The notes below the pieces were generated by a model. The model searched no databases. It saw only the letters and a list, made by a program, of their open reading frames with translations, and was not told the DNA's origin. A DNA stretch of 6,591 nt, from NCBI GenBank assembly GCA_012514225.1, contig JAAZAQ010000189.1, forward strand, positions 1 through 6,591. Direction: 5' to 3'. Shown here one piece after another: positions 1-6,404 of this stretch. The stretch is from Clostridiales bacterium (lineage in GTDB: Bacteria > Bacillota > Clostridia > Christensenellales > Aristaeellaceae). Every line of letters starts with the position of its first letter. Positions within the stretch are counted from its first letter, which is position 1. The position numbers and the translations under genes were made by a program.

Positions 1-788
1 GCCGCCCCCGCGAGCCCGAGGCTGCCCATGTACATGAGTACCCGGCCGCTGTCGCCCTTGTGGGCGTGCGCGGGCCGCCGGGGAAGGCGTTCGCTCAGGT
101 CGGCGGGCTCCAGCGCCGTGAGCAGCGTTTCCTTGCCCAGGGCGTCCCAGGCCGCTGTAGGCACGCCGATGTCCACCGCGTGCAGCGCCCCGCGCAGCTC
201 CGGTCGGTCCGTCAGGCACAGGCCGGTCTTCAGGCAGCCCAGCGCGATGGTGTGCGCAGCCCCAATAGCTTCTCCTGCCACGGCGCCCGTCAGGCTGTCC
301 ATCCCACTGGGCGCGTCCACCGCGAACACCGTGACGCCCGACGCGGAAACCTCCCGCGCCAGCATGGCTTCAGCGTCCGGCAGCGCTCCGTGAAAGCCGG
401 TGCCGTAGACCGCTTCCACCACGGCGTCCGGCCGCGGTTCGGACAAAACCGGTTTCCCCGGCGCCCAGGCCCTGGCCGGGATGCCCAGGGCGTTCACATA
501 GCCCAGGTTTGCCTGCGCGTCCGGGGTCCTGGGCTTGGACACCAGCAGGACGGCCGGCTCGCCCCCGTCCAACAGGCAGAGGCGAGCCATGGCCAGCCCG
601 TCGCCGCCGTTGTTGCCGGAGCCAATCAGGTAGAGGACCTTCTTCCCCGCGACGCCGCCCAGCAACTCCGCAAACAGGGCGTGGGCGGCGCGCGCCGCGT
701 TCTCCATCAGCAGCAAGGGCGGGACCCCCAGTTCAAACGCGCGGCGCTCCAGCGCGCGCATCTGCCCCGGCGTAAGAATCGTGCGCAT
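1..788 (-). CDS. nnr: NAD(P)H-hydrate epimerase/dehydratase (bifunctional, partial)
   Basis: This metabolite-repair enzyme restores hydrated NADH and NADPH (NADHX, NADPHX). The N-terminal domain interconverts R and S forms, and the C-terminal domain dehydrates the S form using ADP (ATP in some lineages). The window holds the first 262 residues of an expected length near 500; the rest lies beyond the left edge. The YjeF N-terminal domain shows MENAA at 28-32, GSGNNGGDG at 56-64, the YGTGF loop at 128-132 and VDAPSGMDS at 157-165, where D158 aligns with the catalytic aspartate of the epimerase. A KTGL segment lies at 187-190. The kinase-like dehydratase domain begins around 234 with RPAHAHKGDSGRVLMYMGS, ending at GLAGA at the edge. 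The frame is open throughout. The start at 788 is 1 nt after the acpS stop with a GGAGGG 8 nt upstream. Fusion of both domains is normal in bacteria. Confidence 0.95.
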   Translation of the reverse strand, partial: MRTILTPGQMRALERRAFELGVPPLLLMENAARAAHALFAELLGGVAGKKVLYLIGSGNNGGDGLAMARLCLLDGGEPAVLLVSKPRTPDAQANLGYVNALGIPARAWAPGKPVLSEPRPDAVVEAVYGTGFHGALPDAEAMLAREVSASGVTVFAVDAPSGMDSLTGAVAGEAIGAAHTIALGCLKTGLCLTDRPELRGALHAVDIGVPTAAWDALGKETLLTALEPADLSERLPRRPAHAHKGDSGRVLMYMGSLGLAGA

Positions 789-789
789 C

Positions 790-1164
790 CTATTTGCCCT
801 CCAGGATGACGAAGGCCAGCGCGTAGCTCCCTTCGTGGGTGAGGCTGAGGTGCGTGGCCAGAACCCCCGCCTTGTCCGCCGCCGCGGCGGCCTGGCCGGT
901 CAGTTCCAGGTATGGCGCGCCGTTCCCGCGCCGCAGCACGGCTACCTCTGCGAGCGGAATGCCGTAAAACCCCTCGCCCAGCGCCTTGGCGAAAGCCTCC
1001 TTCGCCGCGAAGTTGGCCGCCATGGTGGAGGCGGAAAAAACACCGCGGGAAAGGATATCGTCCTGTTCCCGGGCGTCAAAGTACCGTTTGAGGAAGGAAC
1101 CGTCCTGCAGCAGGCGTTCCATCCGGGAGATTTCACACAGGTCTGTCCCGACGCCCAGAATCAT
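790..1164 (-). CDS. acpS: Holo-[acyl-carrier-protein] synthase
   Basis: This enzyme transfers the 4'-phosphopantetheine arm of CoA to the serine of apo-ACP, making the carrier usable in fatty acid synthesis. It is a short type I phosphopantetheinyl transferase of 124 residues, standard for the group, which acts as a trimer. The start MILGVGTDLCEI carries the Mg-binding D8. FAAKEAFAKALG at 52-63 includes the second metal ligand E56 and the CoA-contacting K60 region. The C-terminal LSLTHEGSYALAFVI at 106-120 is typical, with H110 in the usual SISH-like position. The reading frame stays open further upstream, but the conserved N-terminus begins at this ATG, which shares ATGA with the P1 peptidase stop. 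There is no recognisable ribosome binding site in front of it, so translation probably depends on coupling to the peptidase. nnr follows after 1 nt, a pairing common in Firmicutes. Confidence 0.95.
   Translation of the reverse strand: MILGVGTDLCEISRMERLLQDGSFLKRYFDAREQDDILSRGVFSASTMAANFAAKEAFAKALGEGFYGIPLAEVAVLRRGNGAPYLELTGQAAAAADKAGVLATHLSLTHEGSYALAFVILEGK
797..802 (-). promoter_or_regulatory. Ribosome binding site of nnr, inside the end of acpS
   Basis: The minus strand reads GGAGGG, 8 nt upstream of the ATG at 788, within the last codons of acpS (LEGK). It supports this ATG rather than the in-frame Met at codon 10. Confidence 0.7.
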
Positions 1165-2117
1165 GCCCGGGACGCGAACACCGCGTTGGCGACCGCGCGG
1201 GCGGTGACTTCCTGCGCCGCCGCGCAGAGCTTGACGAAGTTGACCTCCTGCAGCACCCGCCCCGTCGCCAGGGAAAAGAGGGTGTCGCCGTCCATCTGGG
1301 TATGGGAGGGCCGGATGGCGCGCGCGAGCCCGCCGTGGGCGGCGTCCGCCAGGCGGGCGGCCTCGTCCTTGGTCAGCTTGCAGTCCACCGCGACGACGCC
1401 GATGGTGGTGTTGGTGCCGGGCGCGGGGATACGCATCTGGGCGGGCATAGGCGACGCGCCGAACAGCAGGCCGTCCGCCATGACCTGGGTGCCGTCGGGC
1501 ATGCGCGCGCAGGCGAGGCACTGCCCCGTGTGCGGGTGGTATACGTCGCCCACCGCGTTGACGGCGACCAGGGCGCCGACGGTGACCCCTTCGGGCAGGG
1601 TGAGGGAGGCGGAGCCGATGCCGCCGGGCTGGGGTACCGCGTTCTGGACCAGCTTGCCCACCGTGCAGCCCGTCCCCGCGCCGTAGCGGCCCTGCTGGAC
1701 GCCCTTGGCGGCGGCGGTGGCCGCCGCCCTGCCCATCGCCGCGTCCGGCGCGGCGGCAGGGTCCCCGACGCCCAGGTCGAACAGCACGGCGGCCGGCACG
1801 ATGGGGATTTGCGTAACGCCCATGTCCACGCCGATGCCGGACTGGGACAGGAAGCGCATCACGCCGTCCGCCGCCACCAGGCCGAAAGCGCTTCCGCCGC
1901 AGAGAACGACCGCGTGGGCGACTTCCACCAGGTTACCGGGCCGCAGCACGTCGGTCTCCCGGGTGCCCGGCGCGCCGCCGCGGACGGAAACGCCCGCCTT
2001 GGCGCCTTCCCGGGGCGGCAGGACGACGGTGACGCCGGTGCGGGCGGCCTCGTTTTGCGCCTGCCCTACGCGAATGCCGTGAACCCGGGTGACGTCACCC
2101 GGAAACAACTGGTTCAT
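1161..2117 (-). CDS. P1 family (S58/DmpA-NylC type) self-processing peptidase or amidase
   Basis: This 318-residue protein matches the P1 family, which includes DmpA (L-aminopeptidase/D-esterase), BapA (beta-peptidyl aminopeptidase) and NylC (6-aminohexanoate oligomer hydrolase). These Ntn-like enzymes cut themselves into two chains, exposing a Ser or Thr nucleophile. Visible family features are VGQAQ near 17-21, the T/G-rich LCGGSAFGLVAADGV at 72-86, GAGTGCTVGK at 146-155 and GGIGSAS at 165-171. The site GTNTTIGVV at 234-242 resembles the NylC processing site, predicting cleavage at N236|T237. D276 and D278 in QMDGD lie 39 and 41 residues after T237, the same spacing as T267/D306/D308 in NylC. 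No signal peptide is visible, so it is probably cytosolic. The substrate is unknown. It overlaps the hydrolase by 23 nt and acpS by ATGA. The family call is firm; the NylC-like mechanism is inference. Confidence 0.9.
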   Translation of the reverse strand: MNQLFPGDVTRVHGIRVGQAQNEAARTGVTVVLPPREGAKAGVSVRGGAPGTRETDVLRPGNLVEVAHAVVLCGGSAFGLVAADGVMRFLSQSGIGVDMGVTQIPIVPAAVLFDLGVGDPAAAPDAAMGRAAATAAAKGVQQGRYGAGTGCTVGKLVQNAVPQPGGIGSASLTLPEGVTVGALVAVNAVGDVYHPHTGQCLACARMPDGTQVMADGLLFGASPMPAQMRIPAPGTNTTIGVVAVDCKLTKDEAARLADAAHGGLARAIRPSHTQMDGDTLFSLATGRVLQEVNFVKLCAAAQEVTARAVANAVFASRA

Positions 2118-3048
2118 GATGTTCCTCCCTTGTTTCGCCGAGGGTTTCGACCAGCCAGGAAATCAGGTCTGAAAACGCCTCGCCCCGGTTGGTTTCCTTG
2201 AACATCTCGTGACGCGCGCCCTCGTAGAGCCGGACGGACACGGCGGAAAGGCCGGCGGCGCGGTACTGCCGCGCGATTTCCCCGACCCCTTTGCCCATCC
2301 CGCCGACGGGGTCCCGGCCGCCGGACAGCAGCAGGACCGGCAGGCCTTTGGGCAGCGCGTCCAGGCGGTTTAGCCGCGAGAGCGCCAGCAGGCCGGAAAA
2401 CAAATCCCGGAAGCCGCCGGCGGTGAACAGGAAGCCGCAATGCGGGTCATCCAGGTATTTTTGGACCTCCGCCTTGTCCCGGCTCAGCCAGTCGACCGCC
2501 GTGCCGCCCTCCGCCCTGAACGGCTTGTTGTTGGCGGAAAAGGCCAGCCGGTCGATGAACTTCGAGGTCTTTTTCCCCAGCCCCAGCGCACACAGCACTT
2601 CAGCGGGCAACAGGCCCGCACGGCACAGCGCCTCCGGATGCCAGCCCGTCCCGGACAACACCAGTACGTCCAGCCCCTCCGGGTGGCGCAGGGCGTATTC
2701 CCGCGCCAGGAAACTGCCCATGCTGTGCCCCAGCAGCACCCGGGGAAGGCCGGGCCAGCGGCTTTCGAGCGTCATCATCACGGAGCGCAGGTCCGAAACC
2801 AGCGCGTCCCAGCCGCCATGCTCCCTGAACCATCCGGGAAGGGACGCTTCCGCGCCGTGGCCCAGGTGGTTGTACCCGGCGACCAGGAAGCCCGCGTCCG
2901 CGAGGCGCCCCGCCAACTCACAGTACCGGCCGATGTGCTCCGCCATCCCGTGGGAAAGCAGGACAAGCGCCCGGGGGGCGCCCGCCGGCTCCCACAGGGA
3001 AACCCCGCGCGGGTAGGGCGTTTCCGCGGGAAAGGGCAGGCTGGTCAT
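2095..3048 (-). CDS. Alpha/beta hydrolase, monoacylglycerol lipase/lysophospholipase type
   Basis: This serine hydrolase of the alpha/beta fold (Hydrolase_4/S33-like group, including monoacylglycerol lipase and bacterial lysophospholipases such as YtpA) has 317 residues, a usual length. The oxyanion-region motif SHGMAEHIGRY is at 32-42 and the family's NHLGHG segment at 60-65. The nucleophile elbow GHSMG is at 107-111 with S109 as the likely nucleophile. A cap region of roughly 135-215 follows. D246 in LLSGGRDPVGG and H280 in EGARHEMF complete the triad. There is no signal peptide or membrane segment, so it is probably cytosolic. The substrate is unknown; short or medium acyl esters of glycerol or lysophospholipids fit the family, but a peptidase or other esterase role cannot be excluded. 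It begins 10 nt after trpS. Its last 23 nt overlap the start of the P1 peptidase in another frame, so the two are probably translated together. Confidence 0.88.
   Translation of the reverse strand: MTSLPFPAETPYPRGVSLWEPAGAPRALVLLSHGMAEHIGRYCELAGRLADAGFLVAGYNHLGHGAEASLPGWFREHGGWDALVSDLRSVMMTLESRWPGLPRVLLGHSMGSFLAREYALRHPEGLDVLVLSGTGWHPEALCRAGLLPAEVLCALGLGKKTSKFIDRLAFSANNKPFRAEGGTAVDWLSRDKAEVQKYLDDPHCGFLFTAGGFRDLFSGLLALSRLNRLDALPKGLPVLLLSGGRDPVGGMGKGVGEIARQYRAAGLSAVSVRLYEGARHEMFKETNRGEAFSDLISWLVETLGETREEHHEPVVSG
2123..2130 (-). promoter_or_regulatory. Ribosome binding site of the P1 peptidase, inside the hydrolase gene
   Basis: The minus strand reads AGGGAGGA, ending 5 nt before the ATG at 2117. 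It lies wholly within the last codons of the alpha/beta hydrolase, where it encodes part of the R-E-E-H stretch near that protein's C-terminus. It fixes the peptidase start. Confidence 0.75.
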
Positions 3049-3055
3049 CGCGCCG

Positions 3056-3061
3056 TCCTCA
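3056..3061 (-). promoter_or_regulatory. Ribosome binding site overlapping the trpS stop codon
   Basis: The minus strand reads TGAGGA, in which TGA is the trpS stop codon. It lies 7 nt upstream of the ATG at 3048. A ribosome finishing trpS would sit on the entry site of the hydrolase gene, as expected for coupled translation. Confidence 0.6.
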
Positions 3062-4063
3062 AGGCTGGTAGAGGCCCAGCTTCCTGTAGACCTTGCGCAG
3101 GGTCTTTTCAGCCAGGGCCTGCGCGCGTTCCGCGCTGTCCTTCAGGGTCTTGGACATGTACTCCTTGTCCTGCATCAGCTCGTTAAACCGCGCCTGGATG
3201 GGCAGGATGGTCTCGATGGCGGCCTGGGCGGTCTCCTCCTTGAGCTTGCCGTAGCCCTGGCCCGCCAGGCGGGACACGAGCGCGTCCATCGGCTCCCTGG
3301 TCAGGGTGGAGAGGATGGACAGGAGGTTGGACACGCCCGGCTTGTTTTCCGGGTCAAAGCGGATGTCGGCCGCGGAATCCGTCACCGCGCGGCGGAACTT
3401 CCGCCTCACGTCGTCGGGCTTGTCCGTCAGGGCGATGAAGCTGTCCTCCGGGTCGGACTTGGACATTTTCCGCTCCGGGTCCATCAGGCTCATCACCCGG
3501 GCCGTTTCCTTGGGGATGTAGGGCTCGGGCACGCGGAAGACGCCCGGGTGGACGGCGTTGAACCGCTCCGCGATGTCGCGGGTGATTTCCAGGTGCTGCT
3601 TCTGGTCCCCGCCTACGGGCACCACGTCCGTCTGGTAGAGCAGGATGTCCGCCGCCATCAGGACGGGATAGGTGAACAGGCCCGCGTTTATGTTGTCCTT
3701 GTGACGGGCGGCCTTGTCCTTGAACTGGGTCATCCGGCCCAGCTCCCCCATGTAGGCGAAGCAGTTGAGGATCCACGCCAGCTCGGCATGCTGAGGCACG
3801 TGGCTCTGGCAATAGATGATGCTGCGCTCCGGGTTCAGGCCCGAGGCGATGTACAGCGCCGCCAGCTCCAGGGTCCTCTTCCGCAGGCTGGCCGGGTCCT
3901 GCCGCACGGTCAGGGCGTGCAGGTCGACGATGGAGAACAGGCAGTCAAAGTCCTTCTCCAGCACCAGGAAGTTGCTCATGGCGCCGATATAGTTTCCCAG
4001 GTGGATGTTGCCGGAGGGCTGGATGCCGGAAAAGAGCACCGGCTTGCGGTCGGTCTGGCTCAT
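3059..4063 (-). CDS. trpS: Tryptophan--tRNA ligase
   Basis: This cytosolic class I aminoacyl-tRNA synthetase charges tRNA-Trp with tryptophan using ATP. From the ATG at 4063 it has 334 residues, the same as E. coli TrpRS. The nucleotide-binding start GIQPSGNIHLGN at 13-24 contains the HIGH-equivalent NIHLG. The tryptophan pocket region includes MAADILLYQ near 136-144, with D139 expected to contact the indole nitrogen. GGDQKQH at 151-157 is a family signature, and KMSKSD at 199-204 is the second ATP motif. The C-terminal helical anticodon-binding part is complete. An in-frame ATG 24 codons further upstream lies inside kbl and adds a non-conserved tail, so it was not used. The gene begins 19 nt after kbl, leaving no room for a T-box or other leader. 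It probably relies on upstream promoters or on one inside kbl. Its TGA stop overlaps the ribosome binding site of the next gene. Confidence 0.97.
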   Translation of the reverse strand: MSQTDRKPVLFSGIQPSGNIHLGNYIGAMSNFLVLEKDFDCLFSIVDLHALTVRQDPASLRKRTLELAALYIASGLNPERSIIYCQSHVPQHAELAWILNCFAYMGELGRMTQFKDKAARHKDNINAGLFTYPVLMAADILLYQTDVVPVGGDQKQHLEITRDIAERFNAVHPGVFRVPEPYIPKETARVMSLMDPERKMSKSDPEDSFIALTDKPDDVRRKFRRAVTDSAADIRFDPENKPGVSNLLSILSTLTREPMDALVSRLAGQGYGKLKEETAQAAIETILPIQARFNELMQDKEYMSKTLKDSAERAQALAEKTLRKVYRKLGLYQP

Positions 4064-4067
4064 GTCG

Positions 4068-4074
4068 TTCCTTT
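4068..4074 (-). promoter_or_regulatory. Ribosome binding site of trpS
   Basis: The minus strand reads AAAGGAA a few bases upstream of the ATG at 4063, inside the 19-nt gap after the kbl stop codon. It supports this ATG over one 24 codons upstream at 4135 that lies inside kbl. Confidence 0.65.
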
Positions 4075-4082
4075 CAAGGGGC

Positions 4083-5282
4083 TTACAGCCCCATTTCGCG
4101 TTTGACTGCGCCGAAAGCTTCCGCCGCGAAATCAAGGTCCTCGCGGCTGTGGGCGGCGGAAATCTGGGTGCGGATACGCGCCTTGCCCACCGGGACGACA
4201 GGGAAACTGAAGGCGATGACGTAGACGCCCTTCTCCAGCATCCGGGCAGCCATCTCGCGGGCGACGTGCTCGTCGTAGAGCATCACCGGCACGATGGGAT
4301 GCTCGCCCGGCAGCAGGTCGAAGCCGTGCGCAGCCATTTTGTCCCGGAAATGGCGGGCGTTTTGGTGCACCCGGTCGCGCAGCGCCGTGGACGCCTCCAG
4401 CAGGTCCAGCGCCTTGAGCGTCGCCGCGCAGATGGACGGCGCCAGGGAATTGCTGAACAGGTAGGGGCGGGATCGCTGGCGCAGCAGGTCCGTAATCGGC
4501 TTGCGCGCCGCGGTGAACCCGCCGGACGCCCCGCCCATCGCCTTGCCGAAGGTGCCGGTGATGATGTCCACCCGCCCCATGACCCCGCAATGCTCGTGGG
4601 TGCCCCGCCCGTTCATGCCCATGAAGCCGGTGGCGTGGCTGTCGTCCACCATGACCAGGGCGTCGTACTGCTCCGCCAGGTCGCAGATTTCCTTCAGTTT
4701 GGCGACGTAGCCGTCCATGGAGAACACGCCGTCGGTCGCGATGAGGCGGATGCGGCGACCCTGCGTGTCCTTCAGGTGCTGCTCCAATTGCGCCATGTCG
4801 CTGTTGCGGTAGCGCAAGCGCTCGGCCTTGCACAGGCGGACGCCGTCGATGATGGAGGCGTGGTTGAGCTCGTCGGAAATGACCGCGTCCTCCTCGCCCA
4901 GCAGGGTTTCGAACAGCCCGCCGTTTGCGTCGAAGCAGGAGGAGTACAGCACCGCGTCGTCCATGCCCAGGAAGCGGGAAAGGCGCTGCTCCAGCTGGCG
5001 GTGGATGAGCTGGGTACCGCAGATGAAGCGCACGCTGGAGAGGCCGAAGCCCCAGGCGCTGTAGGCGCTCTTGGCGGCGGAGATGATGCGGGCGTCGTTG
5101 GACAGGCCCAGGTAGTTGTTGGCACACAGGTTGAGGACACCCTGGGATTGGGTGGTGTCCACCCGGCTGGATTGCGGGGTGACGATGACCCGCTCCTCCT
5201 TGTAGGTTCCGGCCTGCCGGATATCCTCCAGCTGGCGCTGAAAATGCTGCAGGGCTTTCTTGCCCGTATGCTCGGATTGCAA
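4083..5282 (-). CDS. kbl: 2-amino-3-ketobutyrate CoA ligase (glycine C-acetyltransferase)
   Basis: This PLP enzyme of the alpha-oxoamine synthase family (with BioF, HemA and serine palmitoyltransferase) cleaves 2-amino-3-ketobutyrate with CoA to glycine and acetyl-CoA, completing the route begun by Tdh. With the TTG start it has 399 residues, against 398 in E. coli. The N-terminal KEER at 28-31 and [10 protein letters not shown] at 51-60 are Kbl-like. H141 should stack on the PLP ring, and D213 and H216 in VDDSHATGF hold the cofactor. K247 in [14 protein letters not shown] is the Schiff-base lysine (K244 in E. coli, a constant offset of 3). No ATG is available upstream of the conserved core. 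The TTG is chosen from the AAGGAGGA 8 nt upstream and the family length; a GTG at 5336 is the alternative. It sits 41 nt after tdh and 19 nt before trpS, so co-transcription is likely. BioF is excluded mainly by the tdh neighbour and closer motifs. Confidence 0.95.
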   Translation of the reverse strand: MQSEHTGKKALQHFQRQLEDIRQAGTYKEERVIVTPQSSRVDTTQSQGVLNLCANNYLGLSNDARIISAAKSAYSAWGFGLSSVRFICGTQLIHRQLEQRLSRFLGMDDAVLYSSCFDANGGLFETLLGEEDAVISDELNHASIIDGVRLCKAERLRYRNSDMAQLEQHLKDTQGRRIRLIATDGVFSMDGYVAKLKEICDLAEQYDALVMVDDSHATGFMGMNGRGTHEHCGVMGRVDIITGTFGKAMGGASGGFTAARKPITDLLRQRSRPYLFSNSLAPSICAATLKALDLLEASTALRDRVHQNARHFRDKMAAHGFDLLPGEHPIVPVMLYDEHVAREMAARMLEKGVYVIAFSFPVVPVGKARIRTQISAAHSREDLDFAAEAFGAVKREMGL

Positions 5283-5290
5283 CTTGCGCG

Positions 5291-5298
5291 TCCTCCTT
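5291..5298 (-). promoter_or_regulatory. Ribosome binding site that fixes the TTG start of kbl
   Basis: The minus strand reads AAGGAGGA, ending 8 nt before the TTG at 5282. No ATG lies in frame before the conserved core of Kbl. This site therefore selects the TTG over the further-upstream GTG at 5336, which overlaps tdh and has no well-spaced site. Confidence 0.8.
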
Positions 5299-5323
5299 GC
5301 GGTCGGTCCTTCAGAATAAAAAG

Positions 5324-6361
5324 TTACTTGCTCCACTCCAGGATGATTTTCCCGCTTTCCCCGGTGTTCATGATGTCGAACGCTTCCTCGAATTGCGTAT
5401 AGGGTAGCCGGTGGGTGATCAGCGGCGTCAGGTCCAGACCGCTTTGCACCATGGCGGCCATCTTGTACCAGGTTTCGTACATCTTCCGTCCATAGACGCC
5501 CTGCAGGGTCAGACCCCTGAAGATGAAGGCATCCAGGTCGATTTCGGCCTTCCTGCCGAACAGCCCCAGCAGGGCGATCTGACCGCCGTTGCGCATCAGG
5601 CACAGCATCTGGTGGAGCGCCGCGGGGGCGCCGGACATCTCCAGCCCGACGTCGAAGCCCTCCACCATCTTCATCTCATGCATCAGGGAAGCCAGGTCCT
5701 CCTTCGCGACGTTGACCGCGCGGGTGGCGCCCAGCTTGCGGGCCAGTTCCAGCCTGTAATCCTTCACGTCGGTGATGACGACGTTGCGGGCGCCGTTGTG
5801 CCGGCAGATGGCCGCCGCCATGACGCCGATGGGGCCGGCGCCGGTGATGAGCACGTCCTCCCCCACCACGTCGAACATCAGCGCGGTGTGGGTGGCGTTG
5901 CCGAAGGCGTCGAAGAAGGAAACCACTTCCTCATCCAGGTCGGGGCTGATGGGAATGCAGTTGGAGGCCGGGATGCACAGGTATTCCGCAAACGCCCCGG
6001 CGCGGTTGACGCCCACGCCCTGGGTATCCCGGCACCACTGCCCGCGGCCCGCGCGGCAGTTGCGGCACTGGCCGCAGACCAGATGGCCTTCGCCGGAAAC
6101 GGTCTGGCCGATTTCAAAATGCCGCGCCACGCCGGCGCCCACCTGGGCAATTTCGCCCACGTACTCGTGGCCGATGACCAGGGGCGGGCGGATGTGCGCC
6201 TGGCTCCAGGCGTCCCAGTTGTAAATGTGCAGGTCGGTGCCGCAAATGGACGTCTTATGGATTTTAATCAGCACCTCGTCATGGCCGGGAATCGGCTTTT
6301 CCACCTGCTTGAGGCTCAGCCCGGGCTTGGGCCCGGTTTTGACCAGGGCATCCATCATCAT
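5324..6361 (-). CDS. tdh: L-threonine 3-dehydrogenase
   Basis: This is a zinc-dependent medium-chain dehydrogenase that oxidises L-threonine with NAD+ to 2-amino-3-ketobutyrate in the cytosol, the first step of threonine breakdown to glycine. It has 345 residues against about 341 in E. coli. The N-terminal GroES-like domain carries the catalytic zinc set C40, T42, H45, H65 and E66. The structural zinc cysteines are C96, C99, C102 and C110. The FGNATHTAL segment near 153-161 is typical of Tdh. A Rossmann fold begins with GAGPIG at 174-179, and D198 in the VVITDV strand is expected to grip the NAD ribose. Three tandem ATGs start the gene; the first has the best spacing from its AGGAGG. kbl follows 41 nt downstream, the usual partner, which supports threonine dehydrogenase over sorbitol or butanediol dehydrogenase. 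All key residues are intact. Confidence 0.96.
   Translation of the reverse strand: MMMDALVKTGPKPGLSLKQVEKPIPGHDEVLIKIHKTSICGTDLHIYNWDAWSQAHIRPPLVIGHEYVGEIAQVGAGVARHFEIGQTVSGEGHLVCGQCRNCRAGRGQWCRDTQGVGVNRAGAFAEYLCIPASNCIPISPDLDEEVVSFFDAFGNATHTALMFDVVGEDVLITGAGPIGVMAAAICRHNGARNVVITDVKDYRLELARKLGATRAVNVAKEDLASLMHEMKMVEGFDVGLEMSGAPAALHQMLCLMRNGGQIALLGLFGRKAEIDLDAFIFRGLTLQGVYGRKMYETWYKMAAMVQSGLDLTPLITHRLPYTQFEEAFDIMNTGESGKIILEWSK
6321..6336. other. Perfect GC stem-loop inside the 5' end of tdh
   Basis: The plus strand reads CCGGGC, loop TTGG, GCCCGG, then TTTT. It covers roughly codons 9-14 of tdh. In the tdh mRNA the same 6-bp stem with a CCAA loop would form soon after the start codon. On the plus strand the stem plus T-run resembles a weak terminator for antisense transcription. 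It may simply result from Gly/Pro codons in GC-rich DNA. Confidence 0.3.
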
Positions 6362-6367
6362 CGCTCG

Positions 6368-6375
6368 CCCCTCCT
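6368..6375 (-). promoter_or_regulatory. Strong ribosome binding site for tdh
   Basis: The minus strand reads AGGAGGGG. The AGGAGG core is 8 nt upstream of the first of three consecutive ATG codons (6361, 6358, 6355), with spacers of 8, 11 and 14 nt respectively. This favours the first ATG, although the second is possible. Confidence 0.75.
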
Positions 6376-6381
6376 GTGTCG

Positions 6382-6398
6382 CGCCGCATCGCGCGGCG
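6382..6398 (-). other. Small GC hairpin between the partial gene and tdh
   Basis: A perfect 6-bp inverted repeat, CGCCGC and GCGGCG around a 5-nt loop (GCGAT as read on the minus strand), lies in the 43-nt gap just upstream of the tdh ribosome binding site. No T-run follows it, so it is not a standard intrinsic terminator. In DNA this GC-rich, a 6-bp stem may be chance. Confidence 0.3.
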
Positions 6399-6404
6399 GT
6401 ACGT

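Noticed and set aside
60..809. Plus-strand open frame of 249 codons at the left end
   Set aside because: It lies opposite nnr, whose YjeF motifs are clear in the minus frame; the plus-strand product has no motif.
1165..1521. N-terminal extension of acpS by 119 codons
   Set aside because: The extra residues are Arg/Ala/Gly-rich antisense-like sequence inside the peptidase gene, and the conserved AcpS N-terminus begins at 1164.
1302..2201. Plus-strand open frame of about 300 codons opposite the P1 peptidase
   Set aside because: The Gly/Arg/Ala/His-rich translation without motifs is a shadow of the complete peptidase gene.
4064..4135. N-terminal extension of trpS by 24 codons to an upstream ATG
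   Set aside because: The extension lies inside kbl, adds non-conserved residues and gives 358 residues instead of the usual 334. The internal ATG has a ribosome binding site.
5283..5336. Possible promoter or terminator in the AT-richer tdh-kbl gap (TTTTTATTCT on the minus strand)
   Set aside because: TATTCT could pass as a -10 box, but no -35 element at proper spacing was found, and the T-run is not preceded by a stem. The gap is better explained by the kbl ribosome binding site.
4005..5402. Plus-strand open frame of 465 codons opposite kbl
   Set aside because: It mirrors kbl on the other strand. The translation is rich in Val, Ala, Gly, Arg and His with no recognisable domain, as expected when GC-rich third positions suppress stop codons in the antisense frame.
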